This document shows, piece after piece, positions 1-12,801 of a DNA stretch of 64,000 bases. Below the pieces are notes generated by a model. It did no database searches. It had not been told where the DNA came from and saw only the letters and a list, made by a program, of their open reading frames with translations. Where the stretch lies: NCBI GenBank assembly GCA_963556255.1, contig OY744612.1, forward strand, positions 25,567,440-25,631,439, in the 5' to 3' direction. The translations under genes and the position numbers were made by a program. The stretch comes from Allolobophora icterica. Lineage: Eukaryota > Annelida > Clitellata > Crassiclitellata > Lumbricidae. Each line of letters begins with the position of its first letter. Position 1 is the stretch's first letter.

Positions 1-75
1 ACTAACACAGCACCGGTTTTGTAATGCAAATATTGCATACAATTTCTAATCTGTTTGCGGTACTGTTGGAAACAG

Positions 76-256
76 CAGGGACGTATCTAGCGTTGGGCTT
101 GGGGGGGGCTTAAGCCCCCCCCCAAACGAAGTTGAAGCCCCCCCAAACAAGTCAAGCCGTTGTATGCTTACAGCTAAAATTGGTATGAATACTGTATAAA
201 TGTTGCCATGTTCAAGGCTTAAGCCCCCCAAACGAAAAATCCTAGTTACGTTGCTG
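76..256. mobile_element. Non-autonomous hAT-type element, 181 bp
   Basis: The element starts CAGGGACGTATCTAG and ends CTAGTTACGTTGCTG, which are imperfect inverted repeats. It is flanked by a perfect 8-bp direct repeat, ggaaacag (68-75 and 257-264). Inverted ends beginning with CAG and 8-bp target duplications are the hallmark of hAT transposons. The interior has C/G runs and 'aagcccccc' motifs repeated near both ends, but no coding potential. The target duplication is seen directly; the superfamily is inferred. Confidence 0.85.
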
Positions 257-299
257 GGAAACAGTGGGAATCAAGCAACTCCAGACGACAAGTTTCGAG

Positions 300-608
300 A
301 GTTAAACGAGCAACAGATGGTGCAGAAGAAGAAGAGCAGTCCCTTAAGCTAGCCCTGAGGCAGCCATTGTTATGAAGTGTTAGCGACTTCATTTTCTTAG
401 CCTCGGCATCTGAGGGCGGGTGGTCAGTCCTCTCCCTCGCCGTCTCATATTCCCACCGACAGTGTACGGTCAGTGTACTTATTACAGCTGAGTTGCCTAG
501 AGGGTGCAGATGGAGCAAATATCTCGAACCAAATTTCTGCTATGGCAGGGATTTGAACCCCCGACTGACAGTCCAGCACGCTAGCCACTATACTATCGAG
601 CATCCCCA
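300..608 (-). mobile_element. tRNA-derived SINE (family C)
   Basis: Read on the minus strand from about 608, a tRNA-like head is visible. It has an A-box-like segment (TAGTATAGTGGCTAGCGTGC) and a B box (GGGGGTTCAAATCCC) at about 545-605. The body runs to about 300. A second copy with the same body and head lies at 36826-37163 and a headless piece at 3871-4085. It is not a working tRNA gene because the cloverleaf is not intact. Confidence 0.7.
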
Positions 609-1234
609 CAACAGAGGGTGAACATTTCCAAACTGGGTGCCCTCAATTCAGTCGGGGGGGGGGGGAGATTTAGTCTGTGTCACTCGATAAAGCGCACCCT
701 TGCACCAGACAGATTAATAGGCTGTAACTCTCTCTGTCCAGGCAGCGACTGAATCATGCAGTCCTCTGAGTTAGCAGTTAAGTCTACTAACCCCTCGTCA
801 GGCTACGTACCTTTCGTAGCCCGTTTCGTTAACTAGCATGACCTCTGAGCTTTGAACTAAATATATATCGGCAACTTGGACTGAGTTAAAACGGCGCAGC
901 CTTTTGCCCACCGGTTAATAATTGGGCTTGCTGCGGTGTGTTTCTATTTAATGGTCTTGGACTTGAGTGAGTGTTGTCTGTAGGCCGATGTGTGTTTGGC
1001 GTTATACTAAAACACGTTTCAAACGCTCCTTTATGAGCTGCAGCTAAGTTGTTTTTGTTTACAATTATAGGCGTTGGTGTTTATATTACGTTATTCGTTA
1101 GAGAGGAAGCGAGCATAAAACTTGAAGACTGGCAGACATTTGGACTGCCTTTGCAATCGGTGCCAGTCCCTGTCATGGTCAAGATTTGTATCGGTGTTGA
1201 GGGTTTCACAATTTCATGATGCAGACAAAGTTTG
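609..1234. other. No gene seen
   Basis: This stretch has a G10-11 run near 654-665 and otherwise unique-looking AT-rich sequence. I see no splice-bounded exon and no long ORF. Confidence 0.5.
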
Positions 1235-1428
<194 letters not shown>

Positions 1429-1429
1429 A

Positions 1430-1572
1430 TATTAAATTGTTTTGAGTCTTCGGATTTCAAGTGAAAACCTTGCTCTGAGAAAGTAACAATGGACATTGTT
1501 TCTTCTGGGTATGCAAAGTGGGGGTACGGTACCCTCCAGTTCAAAAGTGGACCACCGAAAATTACGCCCATG
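1430..1572. mobile_element. 3' part of a small DNA transposon related to 2930-3252
   Basis: About 140 bp align by eye with the 3' half of the copy at 2930-3252: a 'gagtcttc' start, the 'caatggac' block, 'ggtacggtaccctcca', and the end 'gaaaattacgcccatg'. The other end of this copy was not found; it may lie before the GAT repeat. Confidence 0.6.
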
Positions 1573-2929
1573 ATTGTGAGTGTTTCGCCTACCAAAGTGC
1601 TATCACTTGTACAGATCTATTCGGTTCTCAACTGTGCAGCAAGAGTATTGGCTAGTCAGACAAAATATACCTGAATATATGCGCGAGAGGCTGCACTGGC
1701 TTTCATGGAGGCGCGTGTTCGATTCAAGATCCTCCTATACACTGGCGATCCGCAGTGGTTGGCACTGCATCGGCGTAGACATCAAAAAGCTTTTTGTTTC
1801 AATCAGGTTGGTCTTCAATCACTATGCTCTGCTGCCTGCGTAGATTGATAGGTTCCTCGCTTCCACACATCGATGCGAGTTCATAGGGGTTTCTGGTATC
1901 CCATCGAACCTTCTTCTTAGAACAATCTTCTTTTAAATATAAACTAAGTACTGTTTCAGTTGACCAACTCAAGACACATTTGCTGGTTATCTTATTTCGC
2001 AATTGTTTCGATCAGTTGGACAGCCACGCGATCCGGTTTTGGGGAGGTGCTTGAAAGGAGGCGTTATATAAATGTTTTGTAACATTACATTATAGTAAAA
2101 CTGTATAGGTGCAATTCAACAACTTTCTTTCCATGGGCTTATGATGCAACAACAGTCGGTTTCATATATGACGAGACAGCACACAACCAATCACAGGTGT
2201 AGACTTACTGGAAATTCAATGACTATAGATATATATAGCGCCGTGTTTAGGCCTAAGTTACTTTTTGGTTCTTCGATCGCAATTATTTTCCGCCAATGCT
2301 CGGCCAAGGCACCAGTTGGTGGATGAGATGTCGGAATATTCGGCTGCTGCAGCTGATCTATATAAAATAGAGAAAGACGACGATGGAACAAGTGATAGGA
2401 TAACCAGAATTTTTTGCCCTGCCCACAATTTGTTCGGGGCATAAATCGCCCCCTGCACTGGTTACTCGTATGACTACCCTGGCTATGCTCTGGTTACAAA
2501 AATGTCTGCATCAATAAAATAATAGGCATTAATACTACATACAAGTCTTACAGACTTACACTATTTGTATTAAATTAAAACCCTATCTTTCCTGCTCGTC
2601 TCTGCAGACATCTCTGAAAGTTTTTGTAATATCAATATTCGAATATTATTTTTGCTCTAGACCTTTGTAGGTCATGATTTCACGTGATTTAAAAGTGGCC
2701 ATTGATCGATGCCCTGTGGAGTAAGAACGGCGTCAGAGAACCTCAAAATCAAATGCAGTTAAAGCAGACTTCCGAGTCTTAACTACCACACGCTATCGTC
2801 TTCGGTGTCTGTATTATTACTGCGTGTAGTTCAGTTTTCTGTGAGTAGCATAGTAGGCGATAGAGTTACTGGTTTCACTTAACATGAGCTTCTCGTATAG
2901 TTTGTGGCAGTTTAATAGCATCTGTGTGA
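1573..2929. other. No gene seen
   Basis: There are only short ORFs without splice or domain support. I recognise no repeat with confidence here. Confidence 0.5.
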
Positions 2930-3252
2930 CAAGGGGCGTAACTTTTGGTCTAGATTCTATAAAGTGGGGGGGGTAACAATTTTCGCATCCTTTCCCCTTT
3001 CACGACTGTTAAATGATTATAATGGTGCCTTTTATATTCAGTATTCAATAATAATGATTACATTGAAGATGGCGATACTGGCGATCGCGACGATGATTCT
3101 CAGTAATTGTTTTCAGTCTTCAGGGCTCAAATGAAAGCCTTCGTCTGAGAAACAACAATGGACTTTGTTCCTTCTCTGTATGAAATGTGGGGAATGGTAC
3201 GGTACCCTCCAATTCAAAAAGTTGGGGGTACGGGTCGAAAATTACACCTGTG
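2930..3252. mobile_element. Non-autonomous hAT-like element
   Basis: It starts CAAGGGGCGTAACTTTTGG and ends GAAAATTACACCTGTG, an inverted pair matching the ends of the element at 24252-24544 (start CAGGGGCGTAACTTTGG, end CAAATTACGCCTATG). The flanks give only an imperfect 8-bp duplication (ctgtgtga/gtctgtga, 6 of 8), consistent with an older insertion. It has no coding capacity. Confidence 0.6.
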
Positions 3253-3870
3253 TGTCTGTGACAGATCACTAAGTGCTGCTAGTTATAAAACAGGCGAAAG
3301 GGTTGTGTGCTTGATAAGTTAACATCGGAATGTAATAACGTTGAGTGCCAGAAGGGGGCGTTTGATTGAGGACAATGAGGGTTGTGTGTTCTGTTTCCTT
3401 GTGGGTAATTTCCCTTCAATTGAGTCGTTCAATGAACTGCTTTCATGTATTGTTAGTTTTTCTGCGGAGTTAATAGTCTTGATCTCAGCACGACCCCGTG
3501 TAACAGTAGCACTACGTTTCTCTATCTCTTTTTATCTACACAACCACTCCTTTTCCTTAATTGCCTATGTTCCATGTGCTCGTAAAAGCACATTGTATGC
3601 CAATAGCAGAAACTATTGTATACATGTATGTAAACATTTTCAGCTTATCACAAGACATTCGTCATTTTAAAATTTAGACATGCTAGATAGCCGTATGCAT
3701 AAGCACATTTGAGAAGTTCCTAACAGCGCCACAAAAATGTTCAAATACATGCATACATATATGTAAATGTATAGGTACGTGTATGAACGTGTATATATGT
3801 ATATATATATATACATATATATATCTGAATATTTATATAGAACCCTTTGGCACCGCTCTTTGTTGCTGTA

Positions 3871-4085
3871 AAAGGAGTACAAAGAGAAGAGTCTCTTAAG
3901 TTAACCTTGAAGAGAAGTCATACATGTGAAGTTTAAGCAACTTCATTCTCTTGACATCTGAAAGTAGATGTCCAGTTCGCGCCCTCGTCGTCTGATCGTA
4001 CCACCAACAGTGTACGGTCGACGTACACATTTAATTACCGATTTCGCTAGGGGCACCAGTTGAACAACTATCTTGAAATATCTTT
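3871..4085 (-). mobile_element. SINE family C fragment
   Basis: This diverged copy of the SINE body shares 'gagtctcttaagttaacctt', 'aagcaacttcattctcttg' and 'gtgtacggtcgacgtac' with 300-608 and 36826-37163. The tRNA-like head is missing. Confidence 0.5.
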
Positions 4086-4422
4086 CTGTCCTGGTGCACT
4101 AAAGCGTTTGATACTAAATCCATTCCGATTACTGCTTGTGGCAGCGAGAATTGTGACTGGCCAAGGCCACGATGAATGAATGGGTTCTATAATTATCAGA
4201 CAATATATGTACTCACACCAGTGTTCTGGTCATGCTATTTTTACGTCTGCTTAGTTCTCTGCTTATCTCATCTGAACCCGGATTTGTCGGATTTTCCTGG
4301 CAACTTTTGAAGCACTAATGAATATTTTTATCCGGTGATGTCTGTGTTGGTGATTAGATTAAGCATGATTATGTCTTATGCGACACTGTACGGAATAATG
4401 CCTTGCTTCTTCCAGTCTCAGA

Positions 4423-4533
4423 TAGGGCTGTACCGAATATTTGCTTCGTATTCGCTTCGGGCCCGAATAGTGGGCCAAATAGCTATTCGATATTCGGCCG
4501 AATAGTGATAGTCACCTATTCGGTACAGCCCTA
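4423..4533. mobile_element. Palindromic hAT-type MITE, 111 bp
   Basis: The ends are TAGGGCTGTACCGAATA and its perfect inverse, a 17-bp terminal inverted repeat. The flanks are the 8-bp direct repeat gtctcaga (4415-4422 and 4534-4541); the boundary is ambiguous by one base. The interior contains further 'attcgg/ccgaat' inverted motifs, so the whole element can fold back. It is too short to encode anything. Confidence 0.85.
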
Positions 4534-4665
4534 GTCTCAGACTATATACGTCCTTGCATGGCAAATAAGATGAAGTTCTACCTTGAAAAGTACACAGATA
4601 AGTTAGTTACTTTGACGAGTTACTCAAAATGTGCTATGTTAAGTGTCATACATGCATACATGGAA

Positions 4666-4994
4666 GGGGCCCGTAGAGTAATGGACAACACACTGGCGTG
4701 AAGAGCTGAAGGTACCAAGATCGAACCCGGTAGACCCCGTAAGGTTTATTCAGCCTTCCACTCGCTAGGTGGCAGTGGTTAAATGAATGTAGGCCATGAT
4801 TGGCGCCGTGTGGCTGCCGCTTAAACAGTCATATTCGACTCCTGTAAAACTGTTATCGTGTGCTTCTACTGTAATACATGTATGTAAGGCGCCCTGCGTG
4901 GCTGCCGTTTCTACTATATGTAATTATGTATGTTCTCTGTACAGCGCAGTGCGTTTGCAGGCGCTTAATTAAAGAACAAATTATTATTATTATA
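4666..4994 (+). mobile_element. tRNA-derived SINE (family A), full length
   Basis: The tRNA-like head includes 'gtagagtaatggacaacac' as A box and 'agatcgaaccc' as B box. A body with 'attcgactcctgtaaaact' follows, then the tail 'cagtgcgtttgcaggcgctt' and a short (ATT)n. A near-identical copy is at 62428-62752, so the family is defined within this window. Confidence 0.8.
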
Positions 4995-6598
4995 CATTCA
5001 AACATCCATACGCGCATACAGTCACATTGTGCATGTACATACAGTGCACATATAAATACATAATAAATAAATGCAAAAATGCACATGTATGTATGCATAC
5101 ATTCATATCCCACACTACTACATACAAGGTGCAACATGTGATATGGAATAGTGGAGTTGTATTTCAGTAGGGTTGTTTGGACAATTGAGAGGCGAAGACT
5201 TGTAAAATTGTAGTCTATTACTTACACAGATGTAGAATTCTTTTACCACCCTAGAAATAGTTCGGGGCCAGTGTCTGTGGTCGTAAACTTGACGCTTAAA
5301 CATATTCCAAGGACATGAAGTTAAATTTTATATTGCAAAAATTCACAATCTACTACTACTTGTGAGTTCTGCTATTACTTTCAGTAGATGGATGTCAGTA
5401 AGTGTGGTCTTCGCATCAAAATAATTATTATCGTTTTCCACTATGATAAAAAAATTTTTACCTTGGAAAGTTCACCTATACATCTGTTACTAATTAGACA
5501 GACTTCTTTATTACCTTAAACAGGCCTAGATGGGTTATAGTACGTAAGTGCACACGAGGTCATAGCATCAAGGTAAAATTTGGGTTTAGGCCTATCATAT
5601 GCAAATATGATATAAATATGATACATGATATATGCGATAAACCCAAATGTTAACTCTGAAACTTCATTTGTCCTACTATTTAGACGTAGAATAAATTCTC
5701 TGGCCACCATTTGTGTTGTCTGCCCGTGAGCTAGTGTGGTCTTAGCAGTTTGCGCCAGTGCCACCGAGACTTCAAAAGACTGGTGTGAACTGCGGCTGTC
5801 CTCAGTGTTTATCCTAGAAGGCGTCAAAGTTGTCTGGGAATCAAGCGAGCTCTGAACACGCGAGACAGAGGTCAGGCTATCCGTTAAACAATTCCGGCTT
5901 GCATTAGTATGTTTTGTTAACACCACCGAGATTTTTTAAGTCTTCAAGCTAACTAGTCTTTAAAGTAAGGTCAATGCTCTTTATAACATTTGTAGTGATT
6001 TCTACGGTGTGAAGTGGAGAAACATTTGACAGGACTAAATTGGAGCTGACGTTAAGCATATGCAATTGTTTTTTGTACACGTAAGACACAGAGGCCATTA
6101 TGGTTGAGCACTTGCCTTTTGAATGAAGTTATGGAACTTAAGTTTTTAAATCACAAAGAATTATTTGAAACATTTATAAACTTCTTATGTAGCTTGCTGA
6201 GTGCAAGATGGGCGGCTAGAATTCTAGTTTCTCAAATCATTTGAGGAATGTTGATGCAACATTTGGTTTACCAAATCTGATGAGCAAGTGTAAAACTATC
6301 CTCGTTTGACTGGGCAAAAAGAGTGACATAAACTGGATTTCCAAGTTCACATAAAGAAAACAGATGCACTTTAATTTGCCAAAATAAAAATACGAAAAAG
6401 TATGGCAAATTGAGATGGTAGCAAATGTTAAAAAAATGTTATAATGACATATAATGCAAAGAACAGTGGCAGGCGAAAGAGGCAGACCAAAGAAATTATA
6501 TATAGGCCTAATAACCTAAACGAAACCATTACCAGCCAAAATATTTGGGGTCCTTAATAATATTTACATATAGTAAATATATTGTTACATACAAATAC

Positions 6599-6643
<45 letters not shown>

Positions 6644-9600
6644 TCAAAGCAAATATAGGTCTACATAAATTATGATTGAACTCGAATAAGACGTCTAAAT
6701 CCTGGTCAGGTGGGCGTGCTAGTCTTGCATTATCAATCCGTTATGCCAAAGCAGAAAAGGCTATAGATTAAACTACTACCGGCTACAGATCTGTTTTCTA
6801 TTTTAAAAGGATGCATGCCTTGCTGTTGAATCATCCATGGGTTGGGCACATGAAAGACCTTAATTTCAAAATGCATATCTCCTGGTCTCCTGGATTTTTT
6901 TTACTGTGCCCCAAATACGATATCATTTATGCGCTGCTCATATGACTCAGTCTTTCAAGTCGTTATCCTGAAGGCAGGAAATGCCCGACCAGAACAAAAG
7001 TTTCATTTGCTAAGTTCAATTCAATTCAGTCCAAATTAGTTCCAAACTAGTAACTTATAGTGCATATGCTAACACACAGGTGGTCGGTGCTTCTGACTTC
7101 GGTACTCTCTTTAGCAGCAAATCTAACAGTAAGGTTCTTGTGGCTAGTTATGAAGGAAGGTTAGACTGAGACTAACTTCTCACGATGATTTCTTTCATTC
7201 TGTACGTTAATCTTGTCACTGAGTTAAGCTGCTTTTCTTGTCATGACCCTTTGTCTGGTCGAAAAGAAAATTTTATGTGTAACATACATTTTGTGGTTAT
7301 CTCATACCTCGGACAATTGGAAAGAATTTCTATACGAGACTATGAAGATGTTAGCGAACAGGAGTTTTGAACAATAGAACAGTGTGGTGCTGAACAAATA
7401 TGGGTAAATGTGGAGCTAGTACTTAGTTAAATTTTGACTTAATTAATCTCTTAAGCTTACTTGTCAGATTAAAAGTATTTAGATTAATCGGTGCAGATAA
7501 TTTTCATCCTTACAGTGTTGCCATCATTCCTCTTAGAAGTTCACATACCTCTTAAAGGTCAGTAATTTAATTAACATAAATATCAGCGGAATACTTCAAC
7601 CTGCTTCTGCTTTCTTCAACTACTGGCAATTACGTGGAATCCGTTCCACTTATCCTATTACTCTCTCACGATGTGCATCATTTATAAAATTCCGCCTGCC
7701 GCAACTTTCGTACTTTGGACGCAGCTTCTCAGATATCCAGTTTTCTTATGCTCTTTTGCTCCTTAGGTTCTTACCACTGCAGCCTCTCGCCGTTGATAAA
7801 GCATAAACACGGCCTTAGACCACTGGCATTTCTGAGACTGCTTACATTTCACAGGACTTTCATGGTCTATTGCACGTCTTAATATAATACAATACAGTAT
7901 AGTGCAATGCCATACAATGCAATATAATAAAACCGGAATTTGATACTGCCCCTCCTTCCAATAGCTTAGCTAGAGGTGCATTTTGATGTGCATAATTGCT
8001 TCTTCAAATAAAACTCTGTGTACGTCATCGTAGCTGATAGCATTTATCCTTACAACAATCCTCAACAGTCTGCACAGGACAAAGAATGTATGTGTGTAAC
8101 AAGTGACAATAAAGTATTCATTATTTGTATTTCAGAAGTAATATAGTATAGTCGGGTCATGAGGAAATGAGACAAAGCAACATATTCAAAGTTACTTTAA
8201 CCTATCAGAATTATGATTACTAATGCTAGGAAATAAGGAAATATATAAGACTGTTAAGCAATATTGTATAAAATTATTGCTGAGCAAGTGAGCTCGTTTT
8301 AATTAAGATAATCTGGAGGAAGTCATACAACCTGGAAAGCAGTACCGGTACTTTATAAATCACAATATTTTATATCTGGAGTCCCTGAACTTACCACAGC
8401 CATTATAATTAGATGGAGATAACGACGCCATCATTAAACGCAGTACTGAGTAAATCCTATATCTGGAGATCATGAACTCATTACGACCTTAGTAATAGGA
8501 ATTGTAAGCTGAAAGCAATATCCTATAATTCATATGCTTTGCCTTCTTGTTATATGGTTCCAGTGATTAGAAAAACTGTGCCAGAGGCACTGCTAAAATT
8601 AATACTGTGTACACAATACCCTTCAAGTCTGGCAACCTGTTAGTCCCAGACCTTAATAAACTCTGTGTAGATATAAGCCAGCTACTGGAAACACCATTTG
8701 TTCGTCAGCCTGTGGCACATAACAGCTATACAAGTCGCTAAAATAACATGGATTTTTATTCACAGTACAAGCATAGGCCTACTTTGCGATTATGGAACAT
8801 AAAAAGAAGGCTGGAACCTGCGAAATAGTTTATATTCCACGTACGGTAAAACGCTTCATCTAGTGTTTTGTTGGCAGGACTAGCTACTGAAGTCATTTTA
8901 TAATTAAGTTCACATAAGGCATACATGTTGTGGTGGTGGTGGTTTAATTCTTACCGAATGCGCAGTGATTTTTAAGCATGGCATCACATGTGAGGCGTTG
9001 TACGGTACGCTGGCTAATCATGTAATTTGACAGGGTCTAGCTGAACGATCGGCAAAACAAGTGTGGCTCAGAGACATCTCATTAGTTTTATTCATTAGTT
9101 GCTTTCCAATGACCAAAATGCAACAACCACCCTATCTTCCATGCCAAATTAAAGAAAATGAGTCACAGTGTTTGCTCTTTCCACACGAACTCCTTACGAT
9201 ATATACACGAAGCTTGATAGATTATACACTTTTTAAAGCACATTAAATGTAGTTTTTAAACTGTAAGGTGAAGTAGTTTATCCTAACTTATTATCGATAA
9301 GAATTGTCACTGTGGAGAAATGGACAATCAGCGTTGCAGAAGTAGTCCAGGATTGCAATTGTAGTTACAACAAATTCTGTAGCATCGTCAGTAGCAATTA
9401 GCTACTTCTAGGACCCACGGGGCCACGTCCATACCGAGATATCGCAGAGTAACTCCATAGGGAGATCTAAGCCCAACTGAGGTAACTGTACATCGGCACT
9501 GTGATCAAAGGCGAGGCTTTTACTACTTTGCAGTACACGCATGTTTATAATACAAACTCTACAAGTCTTGAATGAGCGTGTGTAGGCCTACATTCTAATT

Positions 9601-9896
9601 TTATGGCGTTCTGTAAGTGGTGTAGTTTTATATTAGTTCTCAGACTGAAAATCTTCTCATGCGTTGGTCACAAGTTATCGCTGGTGCACTTGCCATTTAG
9701 GATTTCGGCGGAATGTGATATAGGACTAGCAATCCCAGCTCCACCGGATACCGATTTGATTTGATCCTGCTGTGCCAGCCCGTAGTGCCAGCCTGCCTAA
9801 TCACCGTATGGGCTGGGTTCCGGACACAGGTCCTTGCGTTTTCCGGTTGACTATCTTGTATTTATAGGCCTTTTAAATTTCGTGTGAAACAACGAT
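4995..9896. other. About 4.9 kb without a supported gene
   Basis: The sequence is AT-rich and looks unique, with a (TA)n run at 6603-6639. One minus-strand Ser/Thr-rich ORF of 136 codons (5516-5926) is open but has no recognised domain and no convincing splice sites. I see nothing else that can be named. Confidence 0.5.
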
Positions 9897-9910
9897 AAGA
9901 GTGTGTGTGT

Positions 9911-9985
<75 letters not shown>

Positions 9986-10003
9986 GACAGACAGACAGAC
10001 AGA
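9897..10003. repeat. Compound microsatellite (GT)n-(GA)n-(GACA)n
   Basis: Three simple-repeat tracts follow one another directly. The minus-strand ORF across them is repeat-derived. Confidence 0.9.
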
Positions 10004-10261
10004 TACCTGAATCGTCAGTGAGAGAGTAGACCCTATGCCGAAGTTTCAGAGGTAGTTCAGAGGTCATAAACTCTGTCCTTGTGAATTTCAATATCGCGAA
10101 CCGCCGGCAAAATATTGCGGACATTAGGATAAAATTCTCCAGCAGATTTCTTCCATTTTCTGTAAACTTTATAAGCGTTAAATATATCATCTCTTACCTG
10201 GACCCGGACTTCAATACGCTGTTATATATAAACGGATTCTTCATTTCGCATACTTGGACAA

Positions 10262-10320
10262 CCCATCCACTTGACGCAGCGCTTGTGAATAATTGCCCTG
10301 GACTTAGCATTTAAGTAGGG
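10262..10320 (+). mobile_element. 3' tail fragment of a LINE
   Basis: The segment 'cttgacgcagcgcttgtgaataattgccctgg...' matches the tails at 39430-39510 and 49965-50035, which follow LINE ORF ends there. It is probably a dead 3' tail. Confidence 0.45.
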
Positions 10321-10542
10321 GTTACGATTACGATTACTGCATGTTCTGAAGTCATGTTTCATCAGATTCACAGAGTATCGAATTTTTAAATGTAATGAAT
10401 GCTTCATCATGGTTTTTTTGGCACAGTTAGTAAAATCTTAATCACTTTAGCTAGTGTCTCATTTAAAAAAATTAATTTCTCTGTATCTCTATGAATTTGG
10501 TTAGTTAAAAGACAAATTTGTTACTGAAAAGTGTAACGGTTT

Positions 10543-10590
10543 GCCCATGAACTTCTATATATAAACCTCTAGATATATAGGAGTTCATGG
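10543..10590. repeat. Short perfect-looking hairpin
   Basis: The arm 'cccatgaacttctatata' pairs with 'tatataggagttcatgg' across a loop of about 10 bases. It could be a small inverted-repeat relic. Confidence 0.5.
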
Positions 10591-12069
10591 TTCATCGGTG
10601 ACGCATTGCATGATTGCAGAAAAAGTTTAAGTATTCACGTTGTATACACACACACATACATACATACATACACACGCATATATATATACAAATGAAATAT
10701 TGAAAGTTCAAATATATATATATATTCTGACATTAGATTGCACTCTCAAGAGGTCAAGAGGAGTTTAGACTGTGCAGTCATGTTCTAATTTGCATCATAT
10801 TTATTTATTGTGGCTGTCATCATGAGCAGCTTTGGCAATTACCATGAAGTTGGCTTTATTTGTTGTTGCTTCACAAATGGCAAATTACATGCACAAACAC
10901 GCATGAACGGATTAATCGGTTGAGAGTTGTATGCTGAGTTTTCAACACCCTGCAATAATGGCAGACGCTGCAACTCCATCTATGCTTTATTAACATTATA
11001 TGGACTGAAAACGAGCACTTGTGTAGTTGATTTTCCAGGTTACCGACGTCTCTCTGATAGGCAGTTGACTGTCCAAATTGTTCAATCTGCCTTCACTCCC
11101 TTTTTATTGCAAGACATGACTTTGGGAAAACTACTAATACGCCTACAGAGCATGCTGTGTAACTGTTAACTTGCCGGTGAAGAAAACCATATTAACCAGA
11201 CCGCCATGTTCTTGCAATGGCAGGCAGGTGCACAGTTCTGTTATGTACTATAGAGCGTATGTCCCTCTGACGTTAACGTAGCCTATATACATCGACGCAT
11301 TGGACTTTGTGCGACACTGAACACCATGTTTCGGGTTTCTTCACATAACTGTGCAAGAAGAAGCGCTTCTGGTGTTATTCTAAGGCGTGTATATATTAAG
11401 ACTACGATGCAGCTCCTGCTGCGTTTGGTATTTGATTTTTTTCCAGTCTGTCATTCAGGCTCCCAAAATGAATCCCCAGTTGACAAATGCCAACGTTAGA
11501 TCCAAATGTGCATATACCTGTAGAATGTCACTCACCCTTAATCTGAGACATCTGTGGAATGCCTTTTTAGATTAGGGGAGATGAGACTATAGTCGTAGGA
11601 ACTGACATTAAACTATCATCGCATCCCCGTTTACCTGCCCCCACTGGGTTTTGATGGAGGAGACTGACGCGTGATTTTGTGCATGCTTAGTAGTTATACT
11701 GAAGCCTTAAGCTGTATTGAAGCCTTGAGCTAAAAGTTATATTGAAGCCTAGAGCTGGGCGTTATATTGAAGCCTTGAGCTGGGCATTGACTGATGAGTG
11801 CCTTGAGTTTCCTTACAGTGGTACAATAGACTTTTCCATTTGATGCTCAGTGCCCAAGACTCGGTACTATTTGTGTCATCCGCCTGTTCACGTATTGTTG
11901 AGGTATTGTTGAATATTCATTCATTCATTCATTTAAGCATTTATATAGCGCCCCTCCAAGGGAGCTACTCAGAGGCGAATATGCACTTCATTCGGTTATA
12001 CTTGCATTGCCATGCACGAACCACTGAATGGTAAAGCAGTTTAGAACTGTCAATTTTTCATTTGGACAG
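10591..12069. other. No gene seen; short tandem repeat and SINE piece
   Basis: There are CA/TA microsatellites at 10646-10730 and a 3-4 copy tandem repeat of about 30 bp ('ttgaagccttgagct') at 11697-11785. A SINE-type fragment at 11938-11985 (tatatagcgc...ctcagaggcg) matches 60672-60715. I find no exon with support. Confidence 0.5.
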
Positions 12070-12801
12070 TGTAGTGACAGTCATGGACGATATTATATTA
12101 GGGATTTAGGATTACGCTATATATTAGTATTATGTGTTGCTTAGGATTTGATGTAGGCTAAAGAACACTATAGAGTCGAGATCAGATAAGACTTGACTGA
12201 CATTAGGGCCTGACCGGGTGTCATAAGAGGGGAGCAGGGAGAAGGAGGGGCGAAGGAATGATAGCGCGACCGAAAGGAGAGCGAGATTGGGGGAGAGATG
12301 GATGAATGACAGGTCAGGGCGAAAGGGAGAAGGAGGAAGAGCGAAGACTGGAAGGAGGACGGCATTCACTCACAGGAAGAGGAATCGATTAGACGTAGGA
12401 TTCACTCACAGGAGGAGGAATCGGTTAGACGTAGGATTCACTCACGGAAGGAGGAATCGCTAGGACGTAGGATTCACTCACGGAAGGAGGAATCGGTGAG
12501 ACGTACGATTAACTCACGGAGGGAGGAATCGTGTGACGGAAAATTGCAGACGCAGAAACTGTTATGCAACACGAAGTGAGAACTGTTCTAGGTGTACATA
12601 CGTTGTGTAAAAATATTGTATAATAAGAATTGCAAAACATACAAGAGTACTGTCTTCTAACTGTCTTCGCGAGGTGAATTACAAAAACCCACGTGCTTCG
12701 AACGCTAACAAGACCCCCGAAGACTAGCCTAGCCGCTCGATTACGTAACACCGCTGCCACCATAACTGAAGACAGATCAAGTAACATCTTCTTTCAGTAC
12801 A
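12070..12801 (+). repeat. 5' LTR (732 bp)
   Basis: The LTR has TG...CA ends. It contains a purine-rich block (12225-12360) and a tandem array of about five 36-bp units (12361-12535; core 'ggattcactcac'). An AT-rich 'gtataataag' at about 12617 could serve as the promoter. The offset to the 3' LTR is constant at 4921 bp, meaning no indels between them. Confidence 0.95.

Noticed and set aside
541..606. tRNA gene on the minus strand
   Set aside because: A and B boxes are present but the cloverleaf is not intact and the sequence continues into a repeated SINE body; same for 4666, 39004 and 60878.
12130..12369. ORFs on the minus strand of both LTRs
   Set aside because: Present in each LTR only because the LTRs are identical; pyrimidine-rich low-complexity translation.
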